DNA of 64,000 nucleotides from CAVVDT01 sp963747005. Its GTDB lineage: Bacteria > Pseudomonadota > Alphaproteobacteria > Rhizobiales > Aestuariivirgaceae. The notes beneath the pieces were generated by a model, which ran no database searches, was not told the DNA's origin, and worked only from the letters and a program-made list of their open reading frames with translations. The stretch spans positions 744,001 through 808,000 of the forward strand of contig CAVVDT010000008.1 of NCBI GenBank assembly GCA_963747005.1, written 5' to 3'. Positions within the stretch are counted from its first letter, which is position 1. Each line of letters begins with the position of its first letter. This document shows positions 26,582 through 35,631 of this stretch, one piece after another. The translations under genes were made by a program, and so were the position numbers.

Positions 26582-29104
26582 GTGATGATCGCCTCGATGT
26601 CAACCTCTCGCGCCATCGCCGATTCTGCTGCTGCGACAATGGGTCTGCCGCCGCGTTTTGCTGCCTGGTTCGCCGCCCGCGGCTGGACGCCGCGCCCCCA
26701 CCAGCTCGACGTCTTGGCAAGGACCCGGGCCGGGAAGTCGGTGCTGCTGATCGCCCCGACCGGTGGCGGCAAGACGCTCGCCGGCTTCCTGCCCGCCCTT
26801 GTCGACCTGGCCGAACGCGGAAGTGGCGGAAACCTCAAGGTGCTCTACGTCTCGCCGCTGAAGGCGCTGGCCGTCGACATCGCCCGCAATCTCGAGGCGC
26901 CGATCAGCGAGATGGGCCTTTCAGTCCGCGTCGAAACCCGTACCGGTGACACCCCGCAATCGCGCCGCACCCGCCAGAAACGCTATCCCCCGGATATCCT
27001 CATCACCACGCCCGAACAGATCGCCCTGATGATCTCGCATCCCGATGCGGCCAATTATTTCGCCCATCTCTCTTATGTGGTGCTGGACGAACTGCACGCC
27101 CTCGTCACCTCCAAGCGCGGCGTGCTTTTGTCACTGGGGCTGGCACGACTGCACCGCTTTTCACCCACCGCCCGCCGTATCGGCCTGTCGGCGACCGTCG
27201 CCGACCCCGATGGCCTGCGGGCCTGGCTGGAGCCGCAGGAAGACCCCGATGCCGAGAACCTTGCCGCCCTTGTCACCGGCACTTCGGGGGCGCTGCCCGA
27301 TATCTCCATCCTCGCCTCGGCCGGGCGGGTGCCGTGGGCCGGCCATTCGGCCCGCTATGCCATGCCCGACGTCTATGAGGCGGTGAAGAGATCGAAGCTC
27401 GCCCTCGTCTTCGTCAACACCCGCTCGCAGGCCGAGATCGTCTTCCAGGAACTGTGGACGCTGAATGAGGACCACCTGCCGATTGCCCTCCATCACGGTT
27501 CCCTCGATGTCGCCCAGCGGCGCAAGGTGGAAGCCGCCATGTCGAGGGGCGACTTGCGCGCCGTGGTGTGCACCTCGACGCTTGATCTCGGCGTCGACTG
27601 GGGCGATGTCGATCTGGTGGTCAATGTCGGGGCACCGAAGGGATCGAGCCGCATCCTGCAGCGCATCGGGCGGGCCAACCACCGGCTCGACGATCCCTCG
27701 CGCGCCCTGCTGGTGCCGTCGAACCGCTTCGAGGTGCTGGAATGCGAGGCCGCCCGCGCCGCCGCCGGCGAGGGCGCACAGGACAGCGAGCCGGCGCTCC
27801 AGGCCAAACTCGATGTGCTCGCCCAGCACGTTCTCGGGCGCGCCTGCGCCGGGCCGTTCGCGCCTGATGATCTGTTTGCCGAGGTGCGCCTCGCCTGGCC
27901 GTACCGCGACCTGCCGCGTGCCGACTTCGACCAGGCCGTCGCCTTCGTCTCCACCGGCGGCTATGCACTGAAAAGCTATGAGCGCTTTGCCCGTCTCAAA
28001 GCGTTGCCCGATGGGAGCCTGAGGCTGGCGCATCCGCGCATCGCGCAACAGTATCGGCTCAATGCCGGCACCATCGTCGAGGCCGAGATGTTGAAGGTTC
28101 GCCTCGTCCGGCCCGGCGGAAAGGGTATGGGCGGCAAGGTGCTGGGCGAAGTGGAGGAATGGTTCATCGAGCAATTGCAGCCCGGCGACACCTTCCTGTT
28201 CGCCGGTCACGTGCTGCGCTTCGAAGGCCTCGATGAACTGACGGCGCTGGCCAGCCGCTCGACCGCCCCGGACCCCATGGTGCCCTCCTACGAGGGCGGC
28301 AAATTTCCCCTCTCCACCTATCTGGCCGCCCGGGTGCGTGACATGCTCGCCGACCCGCAAAGCCATCCTCTTTTGCCGGCGCAGGTGCGCGACTGGCTCG
28401 CCGTGCAGCGCTGGAAGTCGGTCTTGCCGCGTCCCGATGAAATGCTGGCGGAGACGTTTCCGCGCGGGAGCCGCCATTATCTCGCCTGCTATCCCTTCGA
28501 GGGGCGCCTTGCCCACCAGACGCTGGGGATGCTGCTGACCAGACGGCTCGAGCGTTGGGGTGCGCGGCCGCTGGGCTTCGTCGCCAACGATTATGCGCTG
28601 GCGGTGTTCGGGACGCGCGATCTGGGTCTCGCCTTCGATGCCGGGCGGCTGTCGCTGGCGCGGCTGTTCGATGAGGACATGATGGTTGACGATCTCGATG
28701 CCTGGCTCGCCTCGTCCAGCCTGATGAAGCGCACCTTCCGCACCTGCGCCATCATCGCCGGGTTGATCGAGCGGCGCTGGCCGGGGACGGAAAAATCCGG
28801 CCGCCAGATGACCGTTTCCTCCGATCTCATTTATGACGTGCTGCGGACGCATGAGCCCGACCACCTGCTGCTGCGCGCCGCCTGGGACGATGCCGCCGCC
28901 GGCCTCATCGACGCCCGCCGCCTCGGGGCGATGCTCAGGCGCATCAAGGGCCATATCGTCCATCGCCACCTGGAGGCAGTATCGCCGCTGGCGGTGCCGC
29001 TGATGCTTGAGATCGGACGCGAACCGGTTTATGGCGAGGCCGATGACGCCCTCCTTGCCGAAGCCGCCGACAAGCTCATCGACGAAGCCATGCGCCTCGT
29101 CTGA
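26582..29104 (+). CDS. lhr: ligase-associated Lhr-type DEXH helicase
   Basis: Superfamily 2 helicase of 840 residues, the shorter ligase-associated Lhr class. Walker A is LIAPTGGGKTLAGF, motif Ia is YVSPLKALAVDIARN, and the DEVH-type box is VVLDELHAL. Motif III is GLSATVADPDGL and motif VI is LQRIGRANHRLDDPSRALLV. The C-terminal region has the Lhr-core winged helix and beta-barrel domains. The family acts in DNA repair, usually beside an ATP-dependent ligase and PdeM; here pdeM follows directly but no ligase gene is in the window. An internal ATG at 26,597 is an alternative start. Confidence 0.92.
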   Translation: MMIASMSTSRAIADSAAATMGLPPRFAAWFAARGWTPRPHQLDVLARTRAGKSVLLIAPTGGGKTLAGFLPALVDLAERGSGGNLKVLYVSPLKALAVDIARNLEAPISEMGLSVRVETRTGDTPQSRRTRQKRYPPDILITTPEQIALMISHPDAANYFAHLSYVVLDELHALVTSKRGVLLSLGLARLHRFSPTARRIGLSATVADPDGLRAWLEPQEDPDAENLAALVTGTSGALPDISILASAGRVPWAGHSARYAMPDVYEAVKRSKLALVFVNTRSQAEIVFQELWTLNEDHLPIALHHGSLDVAQRRKVEAAMSRGDLRAVVCTSTLDLGVDWGDVDLVVNVGAPKGSSRILQRIGRANHRLDDPSRALLVPSNRFEVLECEAARAAAGEGAQDSEPALQAKLDVLAQHVLGRACAGPFAPDDLFAEVRLAWPYRDLPRADFDQAVAFVSTGGYALKSYERFARLKALPDGSLRLAHPRIAQQYRLNAGTIVEAEMLKVRLVRPGGKGMGGKVLGEVEEWFIEQLQPGDTFLFAGHVLRFEGLDELTALASRSTAPDPMVPSYEGGKFPLSTYLAARVRDMLADPQSHPLLPAQVRDWLAVQRWKSVLPRPDEMLAETFPRGSRHYLACYPFEGRLAHQTLGMLLTRRLERWGARPLGFVANDYALAVFGTRDLGLAFDAGRLSLARLFDEDMMVDDLDAWLASSSLMKRTFRTCAIIAGLIERRWPGTEKSGRQMTVSSDLIYDVLRTHEPDHLLLRAAWDDAAAGLIDARRLGAMLRRIKGHIVHRHLEAVSPLAVPLMLEIGREPVYGEADDALLAEAADKLIDEAMRLV

Positions 29105-29786
29105 GGCGCCGCCCATCCGCCTTGGCGGCATCGACATCCTGCCCGACCTGTCAGGAGCGGCGTTCGTGCCCGACTATGGCGCCCTGCTGGTGGCGGATCT
29201 GCATTTCGAGAAGGGATCGAGCCTCGCCGCGCGCGGCGTGCACCTGCCGCCCTACGACACCGCCTCGACGCTTACCATGCTGGCCGGGGCCATCGCGCGT
29301 TACCGGCCGCAACGGGTGATCGCCCTTGGCGACAGCTTTCACGATGCCACCGCCGGCGAGCGCCTCGGCGGCCTCGATCGTGATGGCATCACCCGGCTGG
29401 CCGATCAATGCGACTGGGTGTGGATCAGCGGCAACCACGATCCCGTCCTGCCGGGGGGTCTTCCCGGCATGGTGGCCCAAACCCTCAATCTCGGCCCGCT
29501 CACCCTGCGCCACGAACCCGGCGGCCCCGAGAGGGGCGAGATTGCCGGGCACCTGCACCCGGCGGCAGCGGTCACCAGCCGTGGCCGGCGGCTGAGGTGC
29601 CGCTGCTTCATTGCCAATGGCGAACGCTGTGTCATGCCGGCTTTCGGTGCTTTCACCGGCGGCCTCGACGTGGGATCGGCACCGTTCAAGGCCCTGTTCG
29701 GCGAAACCGGGTTCCGGGTATGGATGCTGGGCCGCAGCCGCATCCACCTGTTCCCGGCCCGTGCCGTCAAGGCCCGCCCAAGCTGA
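29043..29786 (+). CDS. pdeM: ligase-associated DNA damage response phosphoesterase PdeM
   Basis: Calcineurin-like metallophosphoesterase with all metal-site motifs: LLVADLHFEKG (DxH), ALGDSFHD (GD), ISGNHDPV (GNHD) and GEIAGHLHPAA (GHxH). PdeM proteins occur with Lhr helicases in a predicted DNA repair module. The ATG at 29043 lies within the last codons of lhr, giving an overlap of about 60 bases; a later start cannot be excluded because no ribosome binding site is obvious. The 3' end overlaps the convergent DUF3429 gene by 20 bases. Confidence 0.85.
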   Translation: MTPSLPKPPTSSSTKPCASSEAPPIRLGGIDILPDLSGAAFVPDYGALLVADLHFEKGSSLAARGVHLPPYDTASTLTMLAGAIARYRPQRVIALGDSFHDATAGERLGGLDRDGITRLADQCDWVWISGNHDPVLPGGLPGMVAQTLNLGPLTLRHEPGGPERGEIAGHLHPAAAVTSRGRRLRCRCFIANGERCVMPAFGAFTGGLDVGSAPFKALFGETGFRVWMLGRSRIHLFPARAVKARPS

Positions 29787-30258
29787 CCCGCACCAGAAGC
29801 CCCAGCACCGGCAGGACGAAGAGCCCGGTCTCCAGCATGCGCACGCCCGTCCACCAACCGGGGACACGGCCGGCGTCGCCATCCGACACCTCGATCAGCG
29901 CTTGCAACAGGAAGCCGGCAATCGCCAGGCTGCAGCCGACGACGGGTGGGGCGAAAAAGACGCCGGCTGAAACGATCATCATGCCAGCGGCGGCGAGAAA
30001 GGCGCGGGCTCGCCTTGCTTGCCCGATGGGGCCGAGCGCGATACCGAGGCGCACCCCGGCCACAAAGGCGATGAGCAGCCCCGCCCAGGCAAGGCTTGCA
30101 CTCACCACCCAGCGCTGCTCGATGCCTGCGACCGGAGCGAGGACAATGACGGCCGCCGCCCACAGCGGCAGGGCCGCGGCGGCCGCCAGCACCAGCACCA
30201 GCGTTGGTGCCCGGTCTTCGCCACCAAGCCGGCGGCTATGGGGGATGATGTGGATCAT
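29767..30258 (-). CDS. DUF3429 inner-membrane protein
   Basis: A 163-residue integral membrane protein with about five hydrophobic helices (LVLVLAAAAALPLWAAAVIV, SASLAWAGLLIAFVAGVRLG, AAAGMMIVSAGVFF and others). The GVRLGIALG turn in helix 2 is typical for DUF3429. Function is unknown. The ATG follows GGAGGAGACC, an excellent ribosome binding site. It lies 18 bases downstream of the hybrid kinase gene on the same strand and is probably co-transcribed with it. Confidence 0.8.
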   Translation of the reverse strand: MIHIIPHSRRLGGEDRAPTLVLVLAAAAALPLWAAAVIVLAPVAGIEQRWVVSASLAWAGLLIAFVAGVRLGIALGPIGQARRARAFLAAAGMMIVSAGVFFAPPVVGCSLAIAGFLLQALIEVSDGDAGRVPGWWTGVRMLETGLFVLPVLGLLVRVSLGGP

Positions 30259-30276
30259 GGTCTCCTCCCTCCTTTC

Positions 30277-33200
30277 CTATTGCGCCGCCTGGGCGCGGGT
30301 CAGGAGTTGCGACATGGCAGCCCTCAGCGCTGCCGGCTTCACCGGCTTGCGCATGTAGACGACGCCCTGTCGGTGGGCGCTTTCCAGTACCGCCGGCGAA
30401 CGATCGGCGGTCACCAGGATGGCCGCCAGATCGCGCCCCGCCTTCTGCCTGAGAGTGGCGACCACCACCAGCCCGTCGTCGTGATGCAGATGGTAATCGG
30501 CGATCACCACGTCGACCTGGCCGTTGACGCTGGCCAGTGCCGCCAGCGCCTCGGTGGCGCCGGTGGCGGCCATCACCTCACAACCCCAGCCGGTGAGCAG
30601 GGTGCGCATGCCGGCGATGATCTGCGGCTCGTTGTCGATCACCAGCGCCACCGCCCCGCGTACCGCGCCGCCGCCGGTGAGCGGTGCGCGCGCCTGCCGC
30701 GCCGGTTCCACCGCCGCCGCCGTGGCGATCGGCACGGCGATGGAAATGCGGGTGCCGCTCCCCGGCCTGGAGGTGAGCTCGACGGGGTGGTCGAGCATAT
30801 GCGCCATGCGCTGCACGATCGACAGGCCGAGGCCGAGACCGGGCGATTCATGGCTGGTCTGCTCCAGGCGCTGGAATTCCATGAATACCCGCTCTCGCTG
30901 GTTATCGGGGATGCCGGGGCCGGTATCGTGGACCTCGATGCGTAACTGGTTGCCGACCCGCCGGCAACCGATCAGCACCCGGCCGCGGCGGGTGTACTTG
31001 ATGGCGTTGGAAAGAAAGTTCTGCAGCACCCGGCGCAGCATGCGCCGGTCGGAGCGCACCGAGAGGCTCGACCTGACCACCTTCAAGGCGATGCCCTTGG
31101 CCTCGGCGACGGGCGAAAACTCGTTCGCCAGCGCCTCGATCAGGGTGTCGATGCGGAATATCGAGAATTCCGGCTTGATGGCACCGGCATCGAGGCGCGA
31201 GATGTCCAGGAGCGCCGACAGGATGTCCTCTACCGCCTCCAGCGAGGCATCGACATTGCGCACGATGTCACCGTCGCGCCCGGCGCCCTGGCGCTCGACC
31301 AGGCTGGAGGTGAACAGCCGTGCCGCGTTGAGCGGTTGCAGGATGTCGTGGCTGGCCGAGGCGATGAACCGCGTCTTGCCCAGATTGGCGGCCTCGGCGG
31401 CGGCCTTGGCGGTCTGCAGTTCGTCGTTGAGGCGGGTGAGTTCGGCGGTGCGCTCCAGTACCCGGCGCTCCAGCGATTCGTTCACCCGTTGCAGCACGCC
31501 GGCCGCCTCGACCTTGTCCGTTATGTCGGCGAAGGTGATCACCACGCCGCCGTCCGGCAGGCGGCTGGACCTGACGTCCAGCACCGATCCGTCATGGGCG
31601 AGGCGCTCCTCGTAGGGCTCGCAGTCGCTCACCAGCTTGCGGATGCGCCAGGCAACGGCCTCGTCGCTTTCATCCGGCGCGACGCCGGCATTGGCCACCA
31701 GCGCCGTCACCAGTTCGCCCAAAGGCACGCCGACCCGGCCGAAATCGTCACCCAGATGCAGCAGGTGGCGGAACTGCCGGTTCCAGCAGATCAGGTTGAG
31801 GTTCTTGTCGAATACCGCAATGCCCTGGCGCACATGGTCGATGGCCGATTGCAACAGGTCGCGGTTGTGCTGGATGGCCTGCGAGGCATCATCGAGGAGT
31901 TTCAGCGCGCCGCGCCCGCGCGCCGAATGGCGCTCCAGCAGCAACGACAGGACAAGGCGCGCCGATGCCGGGCCGATGGCACTGGCCAGCAGATGTTCGG
32001 CAAAGCGCAGGAAGCGGATATCGGCCTCGGCCTCGCGTTCGAGCGCCGAGCCGCGCTGCGCGGCATATTCATCGAGCGAGCGCCTGGTGCGTTCGGGCCC
32101 CAGATAGCGCGTCACCGTCGCCTCGATCTGGCCGACCGTCACCGCCGTGCGCCACAGGCGGAAATTCGGCAGCGCCTGGGGAAGCTCGCTCGGGGCAAAG
32201 GCACTGGCCTGCAAGCGTTCGATGGGCGTCGGCTCGGCCATCAGCGAGACGCCGACATAGGCGAGGATGTTGGCCCCGAGACTCCACACAACGCCATGGG
32301 TGAGCGGGTCGAGGGCGAGGCCGAACAGCATGTGGGGCTTTAACAGACCGATGCCGAAGGGGCCTTGCGCGATGAATTCAGGCGTTATCCAGCCGGCATC
32401 GGCGAAGTTCGGCAGCAGCATGGTATAGACCCACATGGCGATGCCCGCCATCAGCCCGGCGAGCGCTCCGCGCGCGGTGCCGTTGCGCCAGATGAGACCG
32501 CCGAAGAAGGCCGGCGCGAACTGCGCCATGGCAGCGAAGGACAACAGCCCCGTTTGGGCGAGCGCGGCGCTCGAGCCGATCATCCGGTAGTAGCTGTAGG
32601 ACAGGACCAGCACCAGGGCGATGGCACCGCGCCGGATCGCCAGCAGCGTCGGTCCCATGTCGCCATACAGATGCTCGCTGCGCCCCGCCCGGTGAACCAG
32701 GATCGGCACCACGATGTTGTTGCATACCATGATGGCCAGCGCGATGGTCTCCACGATCACCATGGCGGTGGCCGCCGACAGCCCGCCGATGAAGGCGATG
32801 AACGAGATGATGTGCGAGCCCGCATGCACCGGCAGTGCCAGCACATAGGTATCGGCATCGATGCCCCTGCCGCCGAGGATGAGCACCCCCGCCATGGCCA
32901 CCGGCACCACGAACAGGTTGATGACGACGAGATAAAGCGGCAGCATCCATGCCGCCCGCCTGACATCGCCGAGGCTCGAGTTCTCCACCACGGTTACGTG
33001 GAACTGGCGTGGCAGCAGCACGATGGCGCACATCGATAAGAGCGTCATGGTGGTCCACCGCACACCCTCGAAATTGCCGGTGAAGATGGCCATGACATCG
33101 GGCCGCGCCGCCACCCGGTCGAACAGGCTGCCGAGGCCGCCCATCATGGCGAAGGTGACGAAGCCGCCGACGATGAGGAAGGCGGCGAGCTTGACGATGG

Positions 33201-33804
33201 ATTCGACCGCGATGGCGAGGATCAGCCCGTCCTGGTGTTCGGTGGTGTCGATGTGGCGGGTGCCGAACAGGGCGGCAAAGCACGCCATGGCCACCGTCAC
33301 CATCAGTGCCAGGTCCTGCGAGGCGCCCAGTTCCACCACCACCCAGTTGGACGAGGTGAGCGGCAGCATGGTGGTGAGCGCCGTCGACACCGCCTTCAAC
33401 TGCAGCGAGATATAAGGCACCACGCCGATCACCGCGAACAGCGCCACCGCCGATCCAAGCACCTGGTTCTTGCCGTAGCGCGAGGCGATGAAATCGGCGA
33501 TCGAGGTGATGTTCTGCTGCTTGGAGATGCGCACGATGGTTTGCAGCATGGGCCATCCGAGCGTCAGCATCAGGATCGGGCCGATATAGATGGGCAGGAA
33601 ATCGTAGCCCGAGCGCGAGGCCAGGCCCACCGAGCCGAAATAGGTCCACGAGGTGCAGTAGATGGCCAGCGACAGGGCATAGATCAGCGGCCGCGGCTGG
33701 CCGCCCGCCCGCCGCCGCGCCCGCCGGTCGCCATAGCTGGCGATGGCGAACAGCACGCCCACATAGCTCAAGGCGATGACGATGACGGTCAGCGGCGTCA
33801 GCAT
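30277..33804 (-). CDS. SSS-domain hybrid sensor histidine kinase / response regulator
   Basis: 1175 residues. The first 500 form a sodium:solute symporter-type (PutP-like) membrane domain with about 13 helices (for example YCTSWTYFGSVGLASRSGYD and LIWRNGTARGALAGLMAGI). A linker leads to a PAS domain (about 640-760, AIDHVRQGIAVFDKNLNLI), a coiled coil, and a HisKA domain with His819 in ASASHDILQPLNAAR. HATPase_c follows with N933 in FLSNAIKY and GLGLGLSIVQRM. The C-terminal receiver has Asp1103 in VVIADYHLHHDDG. The layout matches CbrA/NahK/FixL-adjacent nutrient-sensing kinases that regulate carbon and nitrogen use. The gene is divergent from mscL. Confidence 0.95.
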   Translation of the reverse strand: MLTPLTVIVIALSYVGVLFAIASYGDRRARRRAGGQPRPLIYALSLAIYCTSWTYFGSVGLASRSGYDFLPIYIGPILMLTLGWPMLQTIVRISKQQNITSIADFIASRYGKNQVLGSAVALFAVIGVVPYISLQLKAVSTALTTMLPLTSSNWVVVELGASQDLALMVTVAMACFAALFGTRHIDTTEHQDGLILAIAVESIVKLAAFLIVGGFVTFAMMGGLGSLFDRVAARPDVMAIFTGNFEGVRWTTMTLLSMCAIVLLPRQFHVTVVENSSLGDVRRAAWMLPLYLVVINLFVVPVAMAGVLILGGRGIDADTYVLALPVHAGSHIISFIAFIGGLSAATAMVIVETIALAIMVCNNIVVPILVHRAGRSEHLYGDMGPTLLAIRRGAIALVLVLSYSYYRMIGSSAALAQTGLLSFAAMAQFAPAFFGGLIWRNGTARGALAGLMAGIAMWVYTMLLPNFADAGWITPEFIAQGPFGIGLLKPHMLFGLALDPLTHGVVWSLGANILAYVGVSLMAEPTPIERLQASAFAPSELPQALPNFRLWRTAVTVGQIEATVTRYLGPERTRRSLDEYAAQRGSALEREAEADIRFLRFAEHLLASAIGPASARLVLSLLLERHSARGRGALKLLDDASQAIQHNRDLLQSAIDHVRQGIAVFDKNLNLICWNRQFRHLLHLGDDFGRVGVPLGELVTALVANAGVAPDESDEAVAWRIRKLVSDCEPYEERLAHDGSVLDVRSSRLPDGGVVITFADITDKVEAAGVLQRVNESLERRVLERTAELTRLNDELQTAKAAAEAANLGKTRFIASASHDILQPLNAARLFTSSLVERQGAGRDGDIVRNVDASLEAVEDILSALLDISRLDAGAIKPEFSIFRIDTLIEALANEFSPVAEAKGIALKVVRSSLSVRSDRRMLRRVLQNFLSNAIKYTRRGRVLIGCRRVGNQLRIEVHDTGPGIPDNQRERVFMEFQRLEQTSHESPGLGLGLSIVQRMAHMLDHPVELTSRPGSGTRISIAVPIATAAAVEPARQARAPLTGGGAVRGAVALVIDNEPQIIAGMRTLLTGWGCEVMAATGATEALAALASVNGQVDVVIADYHLHHDDGLVVVATLRQKAGRDLAAILVTADRSPAVLESAHRQGVVYMRKPVKPAALRAAMSQLLTRAQAAQ

Positions 33805-33915
33805 GGGTGGCGGTCCTTGCCCTTTCCGGACGTCACTCTAGCAGACCCCGCCTCGACGCTGAACGCTTTTGGGCCGCGCTGCCCGATCGCTGAAAGCCGA
33901 TCTTTCCTTAAGGCC

Positions 33916-33935
33916 AGAATCCATCTATGGATTCT
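33916..33935. promoter_or_regulatory. perfect 9-bp inverted repeat between hybrid kinase and mscL
   Basis: AGAATCCAT-CT-ATGGATTCT is a perfect inverted repeat with a 2-base centre, located 29 bases upstream of the mscL ATG and 112 bases upstream of the divergent kinase start. The tight spacing favours a protein-binding operator over a terminator, as no T-run follows. Which gene it controls is unknown. Confidence 0.45.
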
Positions 33936-33964
33936 AGAGGGGCCGGAATAGCAGGGGAAAGTTC

Positions 33965-34381
33965 ATGCTCAAGGAATTCAGGGAATTTGCCATGAAAGGC
34001 AGCGTCCTCGATCTCGCCGTCGGCGTGATCATCGGCGCGGCCTTCGGGTCCATTGTCAAGTCGGCGGTCAGCGACATCCTGATGCCGATCATCGGCGCGC
34101 TGTTCGGGGGCCTGGATTTTTCCAACTATTTCCTCGGACTCAGTTCCGCCGTCAATGCCGACACGCTGGACAAGGCCAAGGAGCAAGGCGCGGTGCTCGC
34201 CTATGGCAGCTTCCTGACGGCGGCGGTGAATTTCCTGCTCATCGCCTTTTTCCTGTTCATCGTGGTGAAGGGCATCAATTCGCTGCGGCGCAAGGAAGAA
34301 GAAGCCCCCGCCGCTGTCCCCGAGCCGCCCAAGTCGGAAGTGCTGCTGGAGGAAATCCGCGACCTCCTGGCGAAGCGCTAA
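33965..34381 (+). CDS. mscL: large-conductance mechanosensitive channel MscL
   Basis: Inner-membrane homopentameric channel, 138 residues, opened by membrane tension to release solutes on osmotic downshock. The N-terminal amphipathic helix MLKEFREFAMKGSVLDLAVG leads into TM1 (VGVIIGAAFGSIVKSAVSDI); TM2 is FLTAAVNFLLIAFFLFIVVK; the cytoplasmic helix EILLEEIRDLLAKR-like ending is present. A good ribosome binding site (CAGGGGAAAG) precedes the ATG. Convergent with msrA. Confidence 0.97.
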   Translation: MLKEFREFAMKGSVLDLAVGVIIGAAFGSIVKSAVSDILMPIIGALFGGLDFSNYFLGLSSAVNADTLDKAKEQGAVLAYGSFLTAAVNFLLIAFFLFIVVKGINSLRRKEEEAPAAVPEPPKSEVLLEEIRDLLAKR

Positions 34382-34388
34382 CTGGAAA

Positions 34389-34408
34389 CCGCCGGCCTCA
34401 GCCGGCGG
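34389..34408. terminator. hairpin between convergent mscL and msrA
   Basis: CCGCCGGC-CTCA-GCCGGCGG forms a perfect 8-bp G+C stem with a 4-base loop just after the mscL stop and overlapping the last codons of msrA. A convergent position suggests a two-way transcription terminator, although the flanking T-runs of a classical intrinsic terminator are missing. Confidence 0.45.
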
Positions 34409-35057
34409 CAACCCCGGTGCCGATGGCGCAGGCAACGCCAGTGCCGCCCAGCCCGCAATAGCCGTGCGGGTTCTTGCCGAGATATTGCTGGTGGTAATCC
34501 TCCGCGTAATAGAAGGGGCCGGCGGCCGCCATCTCGGTGGTGATGGTGCCGCGGCCCGCACGCTTGAGGGCCGCCTGATAGGCCACCCGGGACGCTTCGG
34601 CGGCATCGCGCTGGGCGGGGTTCGTCCAGTAGATGGCTGAGCGGTACTGCGAGCCGATGTCGTTGCCCTGGCGCATGCCCTGCGTCGGGTCGTGGGCTTC
34701 CCAGAACACTTTCAGCAGCGCCTCATAGATGACCTTTTGCGGGTCGAACACCACCTTGACCGTCTCGGCATGCCCGGTGCGGCCGCTGCACACCTCCTCA
34801 TAGGTGGGATTGGGTGTAAAGCCGCCCATATTGCCGGCCGCGGTGACCCACACGCCGGGCACCCGCCACAAGACCCGTTCGGCCCCCCAGTAGCAGCCAA
34901 GGGCGAAATAGGCCGTCTCGCTGCCGTCCGGGTAGGGCCCGGCAAGCGGTCGGCCGGAAACGAAATGCGTGCGGGCGGTGGCGATGGGATGCGAGCGGCC
35001 CGGCAGGGCCGTGGCCTGGTCGGGCATGTCGACCGATTTGCGCATGAAAAAGGACAT
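34398..35057 (-). CDS. msrA: peptide-methionine (S)-S-oxide reductase MsrA
   Basis: Repairs oxidised methionine in proteins using thioredoxin. 219 residues. The active-site region is FALGCYWGAERVLWRVPGV, with the catalytic Cys in GCYWG (GCFWG in most relatives). EVCSGRTGHAETVKV, FWEAHDPTQGMRQGNDIGSQYRS-type sequence and the C-terminal YHQQYLGKNPHGYCGLGGTG are all standard, and the last carries a recycling Cys. GGAGG precedes the ATG. Stand-alone gene. Confidence 0.96.
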   Translation of the reverse strand: MSFFMRKSVDMPDQATALPGRSHPIATARTHFVSGRPLAGPYPDGSETAYFALGCYWGAERVLWRVPGVWVTAAGNMGGFTPNPTYEEVCSGRTGHAETVKVVFDPQKVIYEALLKVFWEAHDPTQGMRQGNDIGSQYRSAIYWTNPAQRDAAEASRVAYQAALKRAGRGTITTEMAAAGPFYYAEDYHQQYLGKNPHGYCGLGGTGVACAIGTGVAAG

Positions 35058-35186
35058 GATGGCAACCTCCGATGGCCTCCATGTGTGGGGTGCGGATATA
35101 TTTCGTCAAGGGCCTGCCGCAAACGTGATCGAGCCTTGATCGGGCCCGGCGCTTCAGTATAGTGCGCCCCACCCGTCAAGGGTTTC

Positions 35187-35276
35187 GGAGAGGTGGCCGA
35201 GTGGCTGAAGGCGCACGCTTGGAAAGCGTGTATGCGGGTAACCGTATCGAGGGTTCGAATCCCTCTCTCTCCGCCA
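35187..35276 (+). tRNA. tRNA-Ser (anticodon GGA)
   Basis: A 90-nt cloverleaf with a long variable arm, as in class II tRNAs. The acceptor GGAGAGG pairs with TCTCTCC before discriminator G and encoded CCA. The anticodon arm CACGC-TTGGAAA-GCGTG gives anticodon GGA. The T-loop is GGTTCGAATCC. It reads Ser codons UCC and UCU. Confidence 0.97.
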
Positions 35277-35278
35277 GC

Positions 35279-35297
35279 TAATTATTTGATATAATTA
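35279..35297. repeat. A+T inverted repeat immediately after tRNA-Ser
   Basis: TAATTAT-TTGAT-ATAATTA is a perfect 7-bp inverted repeat with a 5-base spacer, starting two bases past the tRNA CCA end. It may help end transcription or be a trace of an integration site. No integrase gene and no direct repeat of the tRNA 3' end were seen in the window. Confidence 0.35.
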
Positions 35298-35631
35298 CAT
35301 ATTTGAACCAAGAGTTTGAACTTCGCCCGCAATGTCCGCGGGTTACGCTGCCTACTTGCTTGCGACCTTGACCCGCAGACCACGCTTGTCCGGGTTCGTG
35401 GTGGCTTGCGGCGGCAAAGTCTCTTGCCGGCTTTTCGGTGGTAAGGTTGGGGGTGGTGCAGGCGAGATTGCGGATATCTTGATTGCGAAGCCGGCTTTGG
35501 CGTTGTGATCTATTGCGCTTTGATCGGCGCCAATGTCTTATTCTCAGTCTCGAGCGGACTGGCGAATTCGCTGGTAGAGGCGCTGCGGTGACGGCAGCGG
35601 AGTATCAAGCCTGCCGAGGAGATGCGACGCA
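35298..35631. other. intergenic, no gene recognised
   Basis: These 334 bases carry no protein-like frame. A ribosome binding site GAGGAG lies at the right end just before the deacetylase ATG. I searched for a -24/-12 (sigma-54) promoter here by eye and found none with correct spacing. No clear -10/-35 pair stands out. Confidence 0.4.

Noticed and set aside
27161..29137. 658-codon frame opposite the Lhr helicase
   Set aside because: Antisense shadow with low-complexity composition; the real gene is on the plus strand.
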